64,000 bases of DNA from an uncultured delta proteobacterium (GCA_903843965.1 CAIMRY010000008.1:124001-188000), one strand, 5' to 3'; numbered from the stretch's first letter, positions 18,805-29,693 are shown. Program-made: numbers and translations. Notes: a model not told the origin generated them from the sequence alone.

Positions 18805-19059
18805 TCAGGCGATGGCGTCCACAATGACGCCGGTGCCGGTGATCTCGGCCCGGGCCTGGGTGGCCCGCAGGCGCAGGGCCTGGTCGTCCAGCACCGGCCT
18901 GGGCTCCTCTGCCGGGCTGTTCGACGTCAAGGGCGCGGGCAGGGGCTGTACCGTGCGCAGGGGCTTTCCGGCGGGCAGGCGCGCCTCCAGGGGCAGGCCC
19001 GTGTGGCCCTGCTCCCCGGAGTCCAGCTGTTGCTGGCCCATGGCGTCGACAACGCTCAT
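18805..19059 (-). CDS. Small protein of unknown function (84 aa)
   Basis: I do not recognise this gene. It starts at ATG 19057-19059 behind AGGAG (spacing 6) and lies between argD and prmA on the same strand. The product has a Gln/Gly/Pro-rich, probably disordered first half and a more ordered tail (QALRLRATQARAEITGTGVIVDAIA, 60-84) that could form a helix and a strand. No signal peptide or membrane segment. The upstream gap is the 11-nt repeat array at 19073-19149. Confidence 0.6.
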   Translation of the reverse strand: MSVVDAMGQQQLDSGEQGHTGLPLEARLPAGKPLRTVQPLPAPLTSNSPAEEPRPVLDDQALRLRATQARAEITGTGVIVDAIA

Positions 19060-19072
19060 GCCGCGCTCCTGT

Positions 19073-19149
19073 TTCGCTTATGGTCCGATCGTAATCCGAT
19101 CGTGGCCTATTCGTGGTTCTCTCGTGTTCCGATCCGTGGTCCTCTCGTC
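19073..19149 (-). repeat. Seven-unit 11-nt degenerate tandem repeat upstream of the 84-aa gene
   Basis: Units start at 19073, 19084, 19095, 19106, 19117, 19128 and 19139; plus-strand consensus TCCGATCGTGG. The reverse complement of the dnaG-leader consensus, rotated, is TCCGGTCGTTG, identical at 9 of 11 positions. In both places the array ends just upstream of a ribosome site, in the same orientation relative to the gene. Confidence 0.8.
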
Positions 19150-19180
19150 GTCCGCCCCTGCGCCCGTTCAGGCAGAGCCC

Positions 19181-20398
19181 TTATCCGTTCTGCTTCAGAA
19201 TATCCTCCAGAGCAGCCGCAAAGGCAAGCAGATCATCCGCGCTGATGACCAGGGGCGGCAGAAGCCGCAGCACCCTGCCGTGGGCCAAGTTGCAGATGAA
19301 GCCGCGCTCGCGCAGCTCCGCATGCACGGCCTCGCCCGGACCGGCAAGCTCGATGCCGATCATCAGCCCCAGGCCGCGCACGGTCTTGATTTTGTCCGGC
19401 ATTGCGGTTTGGATTTTCCGGAAGGCGACGAGCGCCAGGTTGCCCAGGTCCCGGGCGCGTCCGGCCAGGTCGTCGCGCAGCATGATGTCCACGACCTTGG
19501 AGGCCACGGCGGAGAGCACCCCGCCCCCGCCAAAGGTGGTGGCGTGGGAGCCCGGCGCAAAACCGCGGGCCACATGCTCCTTGACCAGCATGGCGCCCAT
19601 GGGCAGGCCGTTGGCTAGGCCCTTGGCCGTGGTGATCACGTCCGGCTCCAGGCCGAAGTGCTGGTGCGCCCAGAAGCGCCCGGTGCGGCACAGGCCGGTC
19701 TGGATCTCGTCGACCATGAACAGGCAGTTGGCCTCGTGGCACAGGTCGCGCACCTGCAGCACGTAGTCCTCGGGCAGGGGCAGCACGCCGCCCTCGCCCT
19801 GGACCATCTCGATGAGCACGGCGGCGGTTTTGGGGCCCACGGCGGCGCGCATGGCATTGATGTCGCCGAAGGGCACGGTGACGAAGCCCTCGGGCAGGGG
19901 GTCGAAGCCGTCCTTGATCCGCCCGCCCTGGCCCGTGGCCGTGAGGGTGGCCAGGGTGCGGCCATGGAAGGAGCCGGTGAGCGTGATGATCTCGAAGGCG
20001 TCCTTGTAGCGCACGCTGCGCATGTACCGCCGGGCGAGCTTGATGGCCGCCTCGTTGGCCTCGGCCCCGGAGTTGCAAAAGAAGACCCGGTCGCAGGCGC
20101 AGGTGGCGATGAGCTTTTCGGCCAGCTCCACCTGCCTGGGCTGGTAGAACAGGTTGCTGATGTGGATGAGGTTTTGGGCCTGGCTGGACATGACCTCCAG
20201 CAGCTCCGGGTGGCTGTGGCCCAGGTTGGCCACGGCGATGCCCGCGAGCAGGTCCACGTATTCCCTGCCGTCCAGATCAAACAAACGCGAGCCCACCGCC
20301 CGTTCAATGGCCAGGGGATAGCGGCCGTAGGTCTGGCAGAGCACCTTCCTGTCCCGGCTGACGAGGCTGTTGTATGCTTGGCTTGGCGCTTTGGTCAT
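19181..20398 (-). CDS. argD: Acetylornithine aminotransferase
   Basis: PLP enzyme of arginine synthesis converting N-acetylglutamate semialdehyde to N-acetylornithine with glutamate; in many bacteria ArgD also serves diaminopimelate synthesis, though DapL is present here. The 405 residues show LDLLAGI-like DLLAGIAVANLGHSHP (49-64), FFCNSGAEANEAAIK (106-120), the MVDEIQTG block (228-235) and the PLP lysine in TTAKGLANG (Lys259). AAGGAG precedes the ATG. It follows dut by 21 bp. Confidence 0.94.
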   Translation of the reverse strand: MTKAPSQAYNSLVSRDRKVLCQTYGRYPLAIERAVGSRLFDLDGREYVDLLAGIAVANLGHSHPELLEVMSSQAQNLIHISNLFYQPRQVELAEKLIATCACDRVFFCNSGAEANEAAIKLARRYMRSVRYKDAFEIITLTGSFHGRTLATLTATGQGGRIKDGFDPLPEGFVTVPFGDINAMRAAVGPKTAAVLIEMVQGEGGVLPLPEDYVLQVRDLCHEANCLFMVDEIQTGLCRTGRFWAHQHFGLEPDVITTAKGLANGLPMGAMLVKEHVARGFAPGSHATTFGGGGVLSAVASKVVDIMLRDDLAGRARDLGNLALVAFRKIQTAMPDKIKTVRGLGLMIGIELAGPGEAVHAELRERGFICNLAHGRVLRLLPPLVISADDLLAFAAALEDILKQNG

Positions 20399-20419
20399 GA
20401 CGCTCTCCTTGATGCTTGG

Positions 20420-20899
20420 CTAAATCTTTCCGGTATGGCCGAAACCGCCCGCGCCGCGCAGTGTGGCGCCAAGCTCGTCGACCGCAATGAGACGCGCGGT
20501 GAAGCAGGGCAGGAACACGAGCTGCGCGATGCGCTGCCCGCGTTCCACGCTTCGCGGCGCGCCGGAGGTGTTCAGCAGGGACACGATGATCTGGCCCCGG
20601 TAGTCCGGGTCGATGACGCCCACGCCCTGGCTCACGGTCAGGCCGTCCTTGGCCCCCAGGCCGCTGCGCGAAAAGATGAACCCGGCAATGCCCGGCGCGC
20701 CGATCTCGATGGCGATGCCGGCCGGAATGGCGGCGCGGCCTCCGGCGGGGATGTCCAGGCGCTCGGCGTCGATGCAGGCGCGCAGGTCCAGCCCGGCGCT
20801 GTGGTCCGTGGCGTAGGCCAGCTTGTGCTCGTCCCACACGGGATGCAGAAAGCGCACGCGCACATCAAGGTGCAATGCGGTCGCCGGGTTCGTGTTCAT
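20420..20899 (-). CDS. dut: dUTP diphosphatase
   Basis: Hydrolyses dUTP to dUMP, keeping uracil out of DNA and feeding thymidylate synthesis. From the ATG at 20897-20899 (GGAGG upstream) the product is 159 residues, trimeric dUTPase type. The motifs are visible in order: AGLDLRA, FSRSGLGAKDGL, VGVIDPDYRGQI with LLN, RGQRIAQLV and the C-terminal RGAGGFGHTGK. An in-frame start seven codons upstream was rejected because it overlaps the ribosome site. Divergent from the glucan phosphorylase gene. Confidence 0.95.
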   Translation of the reverse strand: MNTNPATALHLDVRVRFLHPVWDEHKLAYATDHSAGLDLRACIDAERLDIPAGGRAAIPAGIAIEIGAPGIAGFIFSRSGLGAKDGLTVSQGVGVIDPDYRGQIIVSLLNTSGAPRSVERGQRIAQLVFLPCFTARLIAVDELGATLRGAGGFGHTGKI

Positions 20900-20975
20900 G
20901 GCTGTTCCTCCATCATGCAAAGAGCCTTCCTTTCTCTGGAAATGCCCGCCCTGTCAATGCTGGAAAGGGCGCTGG

Positions 20976-21030
20976 TCCAGCCAATCAAGAGCCAACCAAG
21001 AGCCAGCCGGGGGCCAGCCGGGGACAAGGA
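20976..21030 (+). repeat. Five-unit 11-nt tandem repeat upstream of the glucan phosphorylase gene
   Basis: Units start at 20976, 20987, 20998, 21009 and 21020; core AAGAGCCAGCC, with units two and three differing at one base. The period is the same as at 6144 and 19073 but the consensus is different. It lies about 80 bp before the start codon, within the 212-bp dut/phosphorylase gap. Confidence 0.7.
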
Positions 21031-21111
21031 AGGGCGCTTGCTTTTTCTTTGCAGCCTTTATACGCTGCTTGCTTCGAAAGCCACCCCCCCCCGTTCAATC
21101 AAGGAGTCCCA

Positions 21112-23682
21112 ATGCAGGCCCTGCGCGTATTCAGCGTTGTCCCCAAATTGCCGCCCAAGCTGGAGCCCTTGTGGGACATAGCGACCAACCTCTGGTTCTC
21201 CTGGAACAATGACCTGACGAACATCTTCACCACCATCGACCACAACCTCTGGGTGAGCTGCCAGCAGAACCCGGTGCTGCTGTTGAACCGCCTGCCCCAG
21301 CGGCGCATCGAGGAGCTGGCGCGCGACGATTTCTTCATCCAGCGCCTGGCCGACGCAAAACGCGCCCTGGAGCACTATCTGGCGCGCAAGCACTCGGCCT
21401 TCAAGTTCCCGGTCGGACACGAGGCCTCGCCCAGCATCGCCTACTTCAGCCTGGAATACGGCATCGCCATGTGCCTGCCCATCTATTCCGGCGGCCTGGG
21501 CATCCTGGCGGGCGACCATTTGAAGTCCGCCAGCGACCTGAACATCCCGCTCGTCGGCGTGGGGCTCTTGTACCGCGAAGGCTACTTCCGCCAGTACATG
21601 ACCCCCGACGCCTGGCAGCAGGAGCGCTACCCGGGCCACGAGTTCGAGCAGATGCCCATGCGCCCGGCCAGGGACGTGAACGGCGACCCCTGCGTGGTCT
21701 GCGTGGACTGCCAGGGGCAGCCCCTGCATGCCCGGGTCTGGGAGGTGCACGTGGGCAAGGTGCGCCTGTACCTGCTGGACTCCAACGTGCCGGAGAACCC
21801 GCCGCATCTGCGCTCCGTCACCTCGCGCCTGTACGGCGGCGGCCTGGAGATGCGCCTGCAGCAGGAGATCCTGCTCGGCATCGGCGGCATCCGGGCCCTG
21901 GCTCGCCTGGGCATCGAGCCCATGGTCATCCATATGAATGAGGGGCACTCGGCCTTTGCGGGCTTAGAGCGCATCCGCGTGTACATGCAGGACCACGGCC
22001 TGTCCTTTGAGGCCGCATCCGAGCTCACGGCCTCGTCCAGCGTGTTCACCACGCACACCCCGGTTCCCGCGGGCAACGACCGCTTCCCGCCGGAGCTGAT
22101 GCACACCTATTTCGAGGACTATGCGCGCAAGCTGAATCTGGCCTTCAAGGTCTTCATGGCCCTGGGCCGGGAAGACCCGCGCGACGAGGGCGAGCAGTTC
22201 TGCATGACCGTGCTGGCGCTGCGCCTCTCGCGCTTCTCCAACGGCGTGTCGCGTCTGCACGGCGAGGTCTCCCGCCGCATGTGGCAGAAGGTGTGGCCCC
22301 AGAACCCGGTGGAGGACGTGCCCATCGGGTCCATCACCAACGGCGTGCACACGCCGACCTGGGTGGCCACGGACATGGCCATCCTGTACGACCGCTACCT
22401 GGGCAACTGGCGCGAGGACTCGGACTGCGTGCGCGTGTGGAACCAGGCCGAGGGCATCCCCGACGCCGAGCTCTGGCGCACCCACGAACGCCTGCGCGAG
22501 CGGCTGGTGGACTTCGTGCGCAAGCGTCTGCGCAAGCAGCTCATGGACAAGGGCGCGCGACACAAGGAGCTGCAGCAGGCCGACGAGGTGCTGGACCCCC
22601 AGGCCCTGACCATCGGCTTCGCCCGGCGCTTCGCCACCTACAAGCGGGCCAACCTGCTCCTGCTGGACAAGGAGCGCCTGGTGCGCCTGTTGACCAACAC
22701 CGAGCGGCGCGTGCAGTTCATCTTCGCGGGCAAGGCGCACCCCAACGACAACGAGGGCAAGAAGATCATCCAGGATCTGGTGCAGCTGTGCCGCCGCGAG
22801 GACTGCCGCCTGACCATGGTCTTTCTTGAGGACTACGACATGAAGATCGCCAGCCGCATGGTGCAGGGCTGCGACGTGTGGCTGAACAATCCCCGCCGCC
22901 CCCTGGAGGCCTGCGGCACCAGCGGCATGAAGGCCCTGGCCAACGGCGTGCTCCAGGTCTCCACCCTGGACGGCTGGTGGGACGAGGCCTACCGCCAGGA
23001 CAACAGCCTGGGCTGGGCCATCGGCCGGGGTGAGGAGTATGAGGACAGCGTGTACCAGGACTTCGTGGAAAGCCAGACGCTGTTCAACATTCTGGAAAAC
23101 GACGTGCTGACCGAGTTCTACGACCGGGGCCACGGCAACCTGCCGCGCACCTGGATCCGCAAGATGAAGAGCGCCCTGCGCGAGCTGGGGCCCATCTACA
23201 ACGCCCACCGCATGGTCGAGGACTACACCGAGAAGGCCTACCTGCCCTCCTGCCGCAACTACCAGAGCCTGGTGCGCGAGGACTTCCGCGCGGCCAAGGA
23301 CCTGGCCCAGTGGCGCATGAAGCTCATGACCAGCTGGAACAAGCTCGCCATCCGCGACATCCGCACCGAGACCCACGAAAAGGTCTTTGTGGAGGAGCCG
23401 GTGCTGGTGGAGGCCCAGGTCCAGCTCGACGGGCTGACCCCGCTGGACGTGCAGGTGGAGATCTACTACGGGCCCGTGGCCCAGGACTCGGCCTTCGTCA
23501 AGCGCAAGACCTCGGTCATGTCGCCGGAAAAGGACCTGGGCGACGGCTGGCACCTGTACCGGGGCGAGGTGCTGCCTGCGGAGGCGGGCCGCTTCGGCTT
23601 CACCGTGCGCATTCTGCCGCACCACCCGTTGCTGCTCGACTCCCACGCCCTGGGCCTGCTGCACTGGGCCACGGAAGTCTGA
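21112..23682 (+). CDS. glgP: Alpha-glucan phosphorylase
   Basis: Phosphorolysis of storage or malto-oligosaccharide glucan to glucose-1-phosphate, PLP dependent. The 856 residues belong to the archaeal/bacterial type with an N-terminal DUF3417-like segment (ATNLWFSWNNDLTNIF, about 24-39). Further signatures are SGGLGILAGDHLKSASDLN, YREGYFRQ, the PLP site ACGTSGMKALANG and TLDGWWDEAY. AAGGAG at 21101-21106 fixes the ATG at 21112; a longer in-frame extension upstream runs over the 11-nt repeat. It stands alone, so glycogen metabolism genes are elsewhere. Confidence 0.93.
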   Translation: MQALRVFSVVPKLPPKLEPLWDIATNLWFSWNNDLTNIFTTIDHNLWVSCQQNPVLLLNRLPQRRIEELARDDFFIQRLADAKRALEHYLARKHSAFKFPVGHEASPSIAYFSLEYGIAMCLPIYSGGLGILAGDHLKSASDLNIPLVGVGLLYREGYFRQYMTPDAWQQERYPGHEFEQMPMRPARDVNGDPCVVCVDCQGQPLHARVWEVHVGKVRLYLLDSNVPENPPHLRSVTSRLYGGGLEMRLQQEILLGIGGIRALARLGIEPMVIHMNEGHSAFAGLERIRVYMQDHGLSFEAASELTASSSVFTTHTPVPAGNDRFPPELMHTYFEDYARKLNLAFKVFMALGREDPRDEGEQFCMTVLALRLSRFSNGVSRLHGEVSRRMWQKVWPQNPVEDVPIGSITNGVHTPTWVATDMAILYDRYLGNWREDSDCVRVWNQAEGIPDAELWRTHERLRERLVDFVRKRLRKQLMDKGARHKELQQADEVLDPQALTIGFARRFATYKRANLLLLDKERLVRLLTNTERRVQFIFAGKAHPNDNEGKKIIQDLVQLCRREDCRLTMVFLEDYDMKIASRMVQGCDVWLNNPRRPLEACGTSGMKALANGVLQVSTLDGWWDEAYRQDNSLGWAIGRGEEYEDSVYQDFVESQTLFNILENDVLTEFYDRGHGNLPRTWIRKMKSALRELGPIYNAHRMVEDYTEKAYLPSCRNYQSLVREDFRAAKDLAQWRMKLMTSWNKLAIRDIRTETHEKVFVEEPVLVEAQVQLDGLTPLDVQVEIYYGPVAQDSAFVKRKTSVMSPEKDLGDGWHLYRGEVLPAEAGRFGFTVRILPHHPLLLDSHALGLLHWATEV

Positions 23683-23773
23683 AACAGCTTTTCCACAATC
23701 GCTGCAATGCCATAACTTCATAATTCTTCAGCTGTTGGGCCCTGCTTCTCCACAGTTAATCTCGGGCTGAAGC

Positions 23774-23862
23774 ACAATATTGTCAATTTTCACGTTTTTG
23801 CAGAAACATTTGTTGACAGCCCGTTGACCTTGTGATTTTCTGGCGACCCGTTCCTGGTCGCC
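23774..23862 (+). promoter_or_regulatory. Candidate control region of the glutamate synthase operon
   Basis: The 255-bp gap after glgP is visibly A/T-rich. It holds a perfect 10-bp palindrome ACAATATTGT (23774-23783), a perfect -35 TTGACA (23813-23818) with only a poor -10 (TTTTCT, 23836-23841), a second CGTTGAC copy at about 23823, and a 7-bp inverted repeat GGCGACC/GGTCGCC with 7-nt loop (23842-23862). I infer promoter and operator or leader hairpin; no known regulator is identified. Confidence 0.4.
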
Positions 23863-23937
23863 TTGGAATCTTTCCTGGGCCGGGGGTGGTGGTACAGAGG
23901 CGCATACAGCCAAACCATTTGGAGCGAGGTAACGGTT

Positions 23938-25467
<1,530 letters not shown>

Positions 25468-25482
25468 GGGGGACTCCAGATC

Positions 25483-25929
25483 ATGAAACGCGTCTACCCC
25501 AACAAGGACTACTGCATCGGCTGCCATATCTGCGAGCTGGCCTGCATCACCGCGCACTCCAAGAGCAAGGACCTGATCCTGGCCTACACCGTGGAGCGCA
25601 CGGGCGAGGGCCTGAGCTCCTGCAAGCGCGTGCACGAGGGCGGCCCCACCTGCGTGGCCCTGTCCTGCCGCCACTGCGACGAGCCCGCCTGTGTGGCCGC
25701 CTGCATCTCCGGCGCCTTGCAGAAGGACCCCGAGTCCGGCCGCACCACCTACGACCGCGAAAAGTGCGTGGGCTGCTGGTCCTGCCTCATGGCCTGCCCC
25801 TTCGGCGCCATTGCCCGGCACCCGCTGGAGAACAAAATAGTCAAGTGCGACCTGTGCTTTGATCGCCCCGGCGGCCCGGCCTGCGTGGCTGCCTGCCCCA
25901 ATCAGGCGCTGAAGCAAGAGGAACGCTAG
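25483..25929 (+). CDS. Polyferredoxin-type electron-transfer subunit (four Cys clusters)
   Basis: A 148-residue 4Fe-4S protein of the HycB/dicluster type with 16 cluster-type cysteines: CIGCHICELAC (11-21), a CRHCDEPACVAAC group, CVGCWSCLMACP and CDLCFDRPGGPACVAACP. It lies 15 bp after the FMN subunit and 9 bp before the FAD oxidoreductase gene, so it most likely carries electrons between those two. No signal peptide, hence cytosolic. Confidence 0.88.
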   Translation: MKRVYPNKDYCIGCHICELACITAHSKSKDLILAYTVERTGEGLSSCKRVHEGGPTCVALSCRHCDEPACVAACISGALQKDPESGRTTYDREKCVGCWSCLMACPFGAIARHPLENKIVKCDLCFDRPGGPACVAACPNQALKQEER

Positions 25930-25938
25930 GAGGGGCAT

Positions 25939-27264
25939 ATGCCCGCCACGAAACGCAAAGCTCATGAGGATGCTATGACCTACGTGATCATCGGCAACGG
26001 CGTGGCCTCCATCGGCGCCATCGAGGGCATCCGGCGGCACGACCAGAAAGGAAAGATCGTCGTCATCGGCGCGGAAGAAGCCGCCGCCTATGGCCGTCCG
26101 CTCATCTCCTACTTCCTGGCCGGAAAGATCGGCGCGGACCAGTTGGCCCTGCGCGGCGACGACTATTACGTCAAGAACAACGTGGAGCTGAAGCTCGGCA
26201 CCACGGTCACCAGTATCGACACCGCCAAGAAGGCCGTGGCCACGGACAAGGGCGAGACCATCGCCTTTGACCGCCTGCTCATCGCCACCGGCGGCATCCC
26301 CTTCATACCGCCCATTCCCGGCGTGCAGGGCGCGGACATTTACAGCTTCACCACCCTGGCCCACGCCCAGACGCTGATCGAACTCTCGGCCAAGATCAAG
26401 CGCGCCGTGGTCATCGGCGGCGGGCTCATCGGGCTCAAGGCCGCCGAGAGCCTGCACGACCGCGGCGTGGCCGTGACCATCGTGGAGCTGGCCCCGCGCA
26501 TCCTCTCCGCCGGTTTTGACGAGAAGGCCGGAGCCCTGGCCGCCAACCGGTTGAAGAACGTCGGCATCGCGGTCAACTGCGGCGTCACCGCCAAGGAGAT
26601 CCAGCGCGACACCAAGGGCCGGGTCAAGGGCGTGCTGTTGACCGACGGCCGCTTCCTGGAGACCGAGGTGGTGGTGGTGGCCATCGGCGTGGTGCCGCAC
26701 AGCGCCATCGCCAAGGAGGCCGGGATCAAGGTCGAGCGCGGCATCATGGTCGACGCCAAGCTGATGACCAGCGCCAAGGACGTGTACGCCGCAGGCGACG
26801 TGGCCCAGGCCCTGGACCAGTTGTCCGGCGAGCACCGCGTGGTGCCCATCTGGCCCAACGCGTACAACCAGGGCTACGCCTCCGGCCGGAACATGGCCGG
26901 GGCCAAGGAGCCCTACCAGGGCGGCCTGCCCATGAACTCCATCAGCTTCTACGGGCTGCCCACCATCTCCGTCGGCGTGGTCAACCCGCCCGAGGGCGAC
27001 CCGAACTTCGAGGTCCACGCCCTGTTGGACGAGGCCAAGGAGACCTACCGCAAGCTGGTGTTCCGCGACGAGAAGCTGGTGGGCTACGTCCTGGTGGGCG
27101 ACATCGACAAGGCCGGCATGTTCACGGCCTTCATCAAGTTCGAGATGGCGCTTGCTGGCGAGGCCAAGGACAAGCTCATTAACGCCGGTCCCGAGGTCTT
27201 CCTCTGGCCCGAAAAGCTGTTCGACGAGACCTGGAACCCGGCCCCGGCCAAGGCCGCCCGCTAG
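25939..27264 (+). CDS. FAD-dependent pyridine nucleotide oxidoreductase
   Basis: A 441-residue flavoprotein with the FAD-binding motif [17 protein letters not shown] near the N-terminus, [10 protein letters not shown], a second dinucleotide fold [16 protein letters not shown] for NAD(P)H, and the FAD-pyrophosphate motif [10 protein letters not shown]. The C-terminal domain is of the nitrite reductase/NADH oxidase type. In this operon it probably feeds NAD(P)H electrons through the polyferredoxin to the synthase. Two starts are possible: 25939 (AGGAGG 5 nt upstream, used here) or ATG 25975 (GAGG upstream), which fits the conserved fold start better. Confidence 0.87.
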   Translation: MPATKRKAHEDAMTYVIIGNGVASIGAIEGIRRHDQKGKIVVIGAEEAAAYGRPLISYFLAGKIGADQLALRGDDYYVKNNVELKLGTTVTSIDTAKKAVATDKGETIAFDRLLIATGGIPFIPPIPGVQGADIYSFTTLAHAQTLIELSAKIKRAVVIGGGLIGLKAAESLHDRGVAVTIVELAPRILSAGFDEKAGALAANRLKNVGIAVNCGVTAKEIQRDTKGRVKGVLLTDGRFLETEVVVVAIGVVPHSAIAKEAGIKVERGIMVDAKLMTSAKDVYAAGDVAQALDQLSGEHRVVPIWPNAYNQGYASGRNMAGAKEPYQGGLPMNSISFYGLPTISVGVVNPPEGDPNFEVHALLDEAKETYRKLVFRDEKLVGYVLVGDIDKAGMFTAFIKFEMALAGEAKDKLINAGPEVFLWPEKLFDETWNPAPAKAAR

Positions 27265-27313
27265 GGCCCTGGGCCCCACGGCTGGCGCAATATCCCGCAG
27301 GAGCATAGAGCAG

Positions 27314-28411
27314 ATGAAAGCACCTGAACGTTATTACGACTTCCAGAAGGACATCTCCGGATGCGGCGTCTTCGGAGTGATCCACAAGACGCGCGGCCTC
27401 ATCCCCGGCGACATCCCCATCCGCGCCATGACCTGCATGCACGACCGCGGAAACGGTCTGGGCGGCGGTTTCGCGGCCTATGGCATCTATCCCGACCTGG
27501 CCGACAAGTACGCCTTCCACCTCATGTGCGACACCCAGGCCGCCCTGGACAACGCCGAAGAGGTGATCAAGCACTACTTCACCGTGCACCTGGCCGAGCC
27601 CATTCCGACCCGCAAGAACCTGGCCATCGTGGACCCGCCCATCGTGACCCGCTACTTTTTGACCCCCAAGAAGGACCGCCCGCACGAGGGCCGCGACCTG
27701 GGCGAGCAGGACTACGTGGTCAGCGCGGTCATGCACATCAACCACAAGGTTGCGGGCGCGTTCGTCTTCTCCAGCGGCAAGAACATGGGCGCGTTCAAGG
27801 GCGTGGGCTTTCCGGAGGACATCGCCGACTTCTTCCGCCTGGAGGAATACTCGGCCTACATCTGGACCGGCCACAACCGCTTTCCCACCAACACCCCGGG
27901 CTGGTGGGGCGGGGCGCACCCCTTCACCCTGCTGGACTGGTCCATCGTGCACAACGGTGAGATCTCCTCCTACGGCATCAACCGCCGCTACCTCTGCGAG
28001 CACGGCTACCTGTGCACGCTGATGACCGACACCGAGGTCGTGGCCTATGAACTTGACATGCTCATCCGCAAGCATGGCCTGTCCAAGGAAATGGCCTGCA
28101 AGGTCTTCGCCCCGCCCTTCTGGGACGAGATCGCGCGCATGCCCAAGCAGGAGAAGGAAGCCTACACTGCGCTGCGCATGGTCTACGGCCAGGCGCTGTT
28201 GAACGGCCCCTTCGCCATCCTCGTGGCCGACAACACCGGGCTTTTCGGCTTGAACGACCGCATCAAGCTGCGTCCGCTGGTGGTGGCCGAAAAGGACGAC
28301 ATGGTCTTCATGTCGAGCGAGGAAAGCTCCATCCGCGAAGTGCAGCCCGAGCTGGACCGCGTGTGGATGCCCAAGGCTGGCGAACCGGTCATCGTGCATC
28401 TGGAGGCATAG
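27314..28411 (+). CDS. Glutamate synthase glutaminase subunit (class II amidotransferase)
   Basis: Releases ammonia from glutamine for the synthase subunit. The 365 residues show the Ntn amidotransferase start SGCGVFGVI, with the nucleophile Cys at position 17, plus [19 protein letters not shown] and [10 protein letters not shown]. Class II enzymes need a free N-terminal Cys, so a 16-residue propeptide must be cleaved, as in large GOGATs. An in-frame extension into the upstream gene was rejected in favour of ATG 27314. It lies between the FAD gene and the GXGXG subunit. Confidence 0.9.
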   Translation: MKAPERYYDFQKDISGCGVFGVIHKTRGLIPGDIPIRAMTCMHDRGNGLGGGFAAYGIYPDLADKYAFHLMCDTQAALDNAEEVIKHYFTVHLAEPIPTRKNLAIVDPPIVTRYFLTPKKDRPHEGRDLGEQDYVVSAVMHINHKVAGAFVFSSGKNMGAFKGVGFPEDIADFFRLEEYSAYIWTGHNRFPTNTPGWWGGAHPFTLLDWSIVHNGEISSYGINRRYLCEHGYLCTLMTDTEVVAYELDMLIRKHGLSKEMACKVFAPPFWDEIARMPKQEKEAYTALRMVYGQALLNGPFAILVADNTGLFGLNDRIKLRPLVVAEKDDMVFMSSEESSIREVQPELDRVWMPKAGEPVIVHLEA

Positions 28412-28417
28412 AGGACA

Positions 28418-29170
28418 ATGGCGAAGCATATCACCCTGGACGCGAGCGGCATCTACTACCGCCAGCTCAATGAGCAGATCCGCGAGGCCGTGGCCGGTGG
28501 CGCCACGGACATCGTTTTGAAGAATGTGAACGGCCAGCGCTATCTTGTGGGCGCCGTGGAAGGCGAGCTCAACGTCGAGATCCAGGGCGTGCCCGGCCAG
28601 GACATGTGCTCCTTCATGCGCGGGCCCAAGGTCCGCGTGAAGGCCAACGCCCAGGACGGCGTGGGCAACACCATGGACGACGGCACCGTCATCATCGAGG
28701 GCCTGGCCGGAGACGTTGTCGGCTACGCCATGCGCGGCGGCAAAATCTTCATCAAGGGCGACGTTGGCTACCGCGTGGGCATCCACATGAAGGCCTACAT
28801 GGAGAAGCTCCCGATCATCGTCATCGGCGGCAAGGCCGGGGACTTTTTGGGCGAATACATGGCTGGCGGAATCATTTTGCTTCTTGGAATGTTTTCTGAT
28901 AAGCCGACTGAACCCATTGCTGGTCGCAGCCTGGGAACGGGCATGCACGGCGGCGTCATTTACGTGCGCGGCGACGTTCCCAGGGAGCAGATCGGCCCCG
29001 GCTTGGCCACTCAGCCTCTGGATGAGTCGGATCTGCTGGTGGTTCAGGGCATCGTCAAGGACTATGCCAGGGAACTTGGGCTGGACGCCAAGGCGATCCT
29101 TGCGTCTGATTTCGTCAAGATCAAGCCCTTCTCCCACCGCCCCTACGGCAACCTGTACGTTCCGGCGTAG
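28418..29170 (+). CDS. Glutamate synthase GXGXG-domain subunit
   Basis: A 250-residue beta-helix protein equivalent to the C-terminal structural domain of the large glutamate synthase subunit. Repeated Gly-rich turns are visible (DDGTVIIEGLAGDVVGYAMRG, GKIFIKGDVGYRVGIHM, VIGGKAGDFLGEYMAGG, GTGMHGGVIYVRGDVP). It probably holds the glutaminase and synthase subunits together. The ATG follows the glutaminase stop by 6 bp with GAGGAC upstream. It closes the five-gene operon; yajC follows 53 bp later. Confidence 0.9.
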   Translation: MAKHITLDASGIYYRQLNEQIREAVAGGATDIVLKNVNGQRYLVGAVEGELNVEIQGVPGQDMCSFMRGPKVRVKANAQDGVGNTMDDGTVIIEGLAGDVVGYAMRGGKIFIKGDVGYRVGIHMKAYMEKLPIIVIGGKAGDFLGEYMAGGIILLLGMFSDKPTEPIAGRSLGTGMHGGVIYVRGDVPREQIGPGLATQPLDESDLLVVQGIVKDYARELGLDAKAILASDFVKIKPFSHRPYGNLYVPA

Positions 29171-29223
29171 GCAGGGGAGGGCTGGCGCAAAGTTTGCGCC
29201 TCCAAACTCAGGAGGATTCCAGG

Positions 29224-29577
29224 ATGTTTGATAATCTCGCACTCGCAATGGGCGGACTCGGCGGCGGCAGTGCCGGCGGCCAGGGCAATCCCCTTGGCGC
29301 CTTTGTTCCGCTCATCCTCATGTTCGCCATCTTCTACTTCCTGCTCATCCGGCCCCAGCAGAAAAAGGCCAAGGAGCACAAGGCGATGCTCGGAAGCCTG
29401 AAGGTGGGCGACGCCATCGTCACCAACGGCGGCATCTACGGCAGCATCGTGCGCTTCAACGACAAGAAAAGCACCATCGTCATTGAAATTGCCGAAAAGG
29501 TTCAGGTCGAAATGCTGCGCAACACTGTTGCAGACCTGCAGTCATCCTTCGACAAGCTGGAAAAGAAGGCCAAGTAA
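29224..29577 (+). CDS. yajC: Preprotein translocase subunit YajC
   Basis: Small inner-membrane partner of SecDF. From ATG 29224 (AGGAGG about 10 nt upstream) the product is 117 residues: a Gly-rich start, one membrane helix (FVPLILMFAIFYFLLIRP, about 21-38) and a cytosolic domain with LKVGDAIVTNGGIYG. A hairpin at 29612-29641 lies between it and secD and may reduce read-through. Confidence 0.95.
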   Translation: MFDNLALAMGGLGGGSAGGQGNPLGAFVPLILMFAIFYFLLIRPQQKKAKEHKAMLGSLKVGDAIVTNGGIYGSIVRFNDKKSTIVIEIAEKVQVEMLRNTVADLQSSFDKLEKKAK

Positions 29578-29611
29578 TCTTTTCCTTTGATTTTCAGCCG
29601 AAAGGCAGATA

Positions 29612-29650
29612 CGCGGACCTGGGAAAGCGCCTGGGTCCGCGCTTGTCTTT
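29612..29650 (+). terminator. Hairpin between yajC and secD, possible partial terminator
   Basis: Perfect 8-bp stem CGCGGACC (29612-29619) with GGTCCGCG (29634-29641), a 14-nt loop and a T-containing tail (CTTGTCTTT). Probably an attenuator within the yajC-secD-secF unit rather than a full stop. Confidence 0.6.
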
Positions 29651-29693
29651 CGCATCAATTCCCACGTGAAGCGTTATCGTCAAGGGAGAGTAC

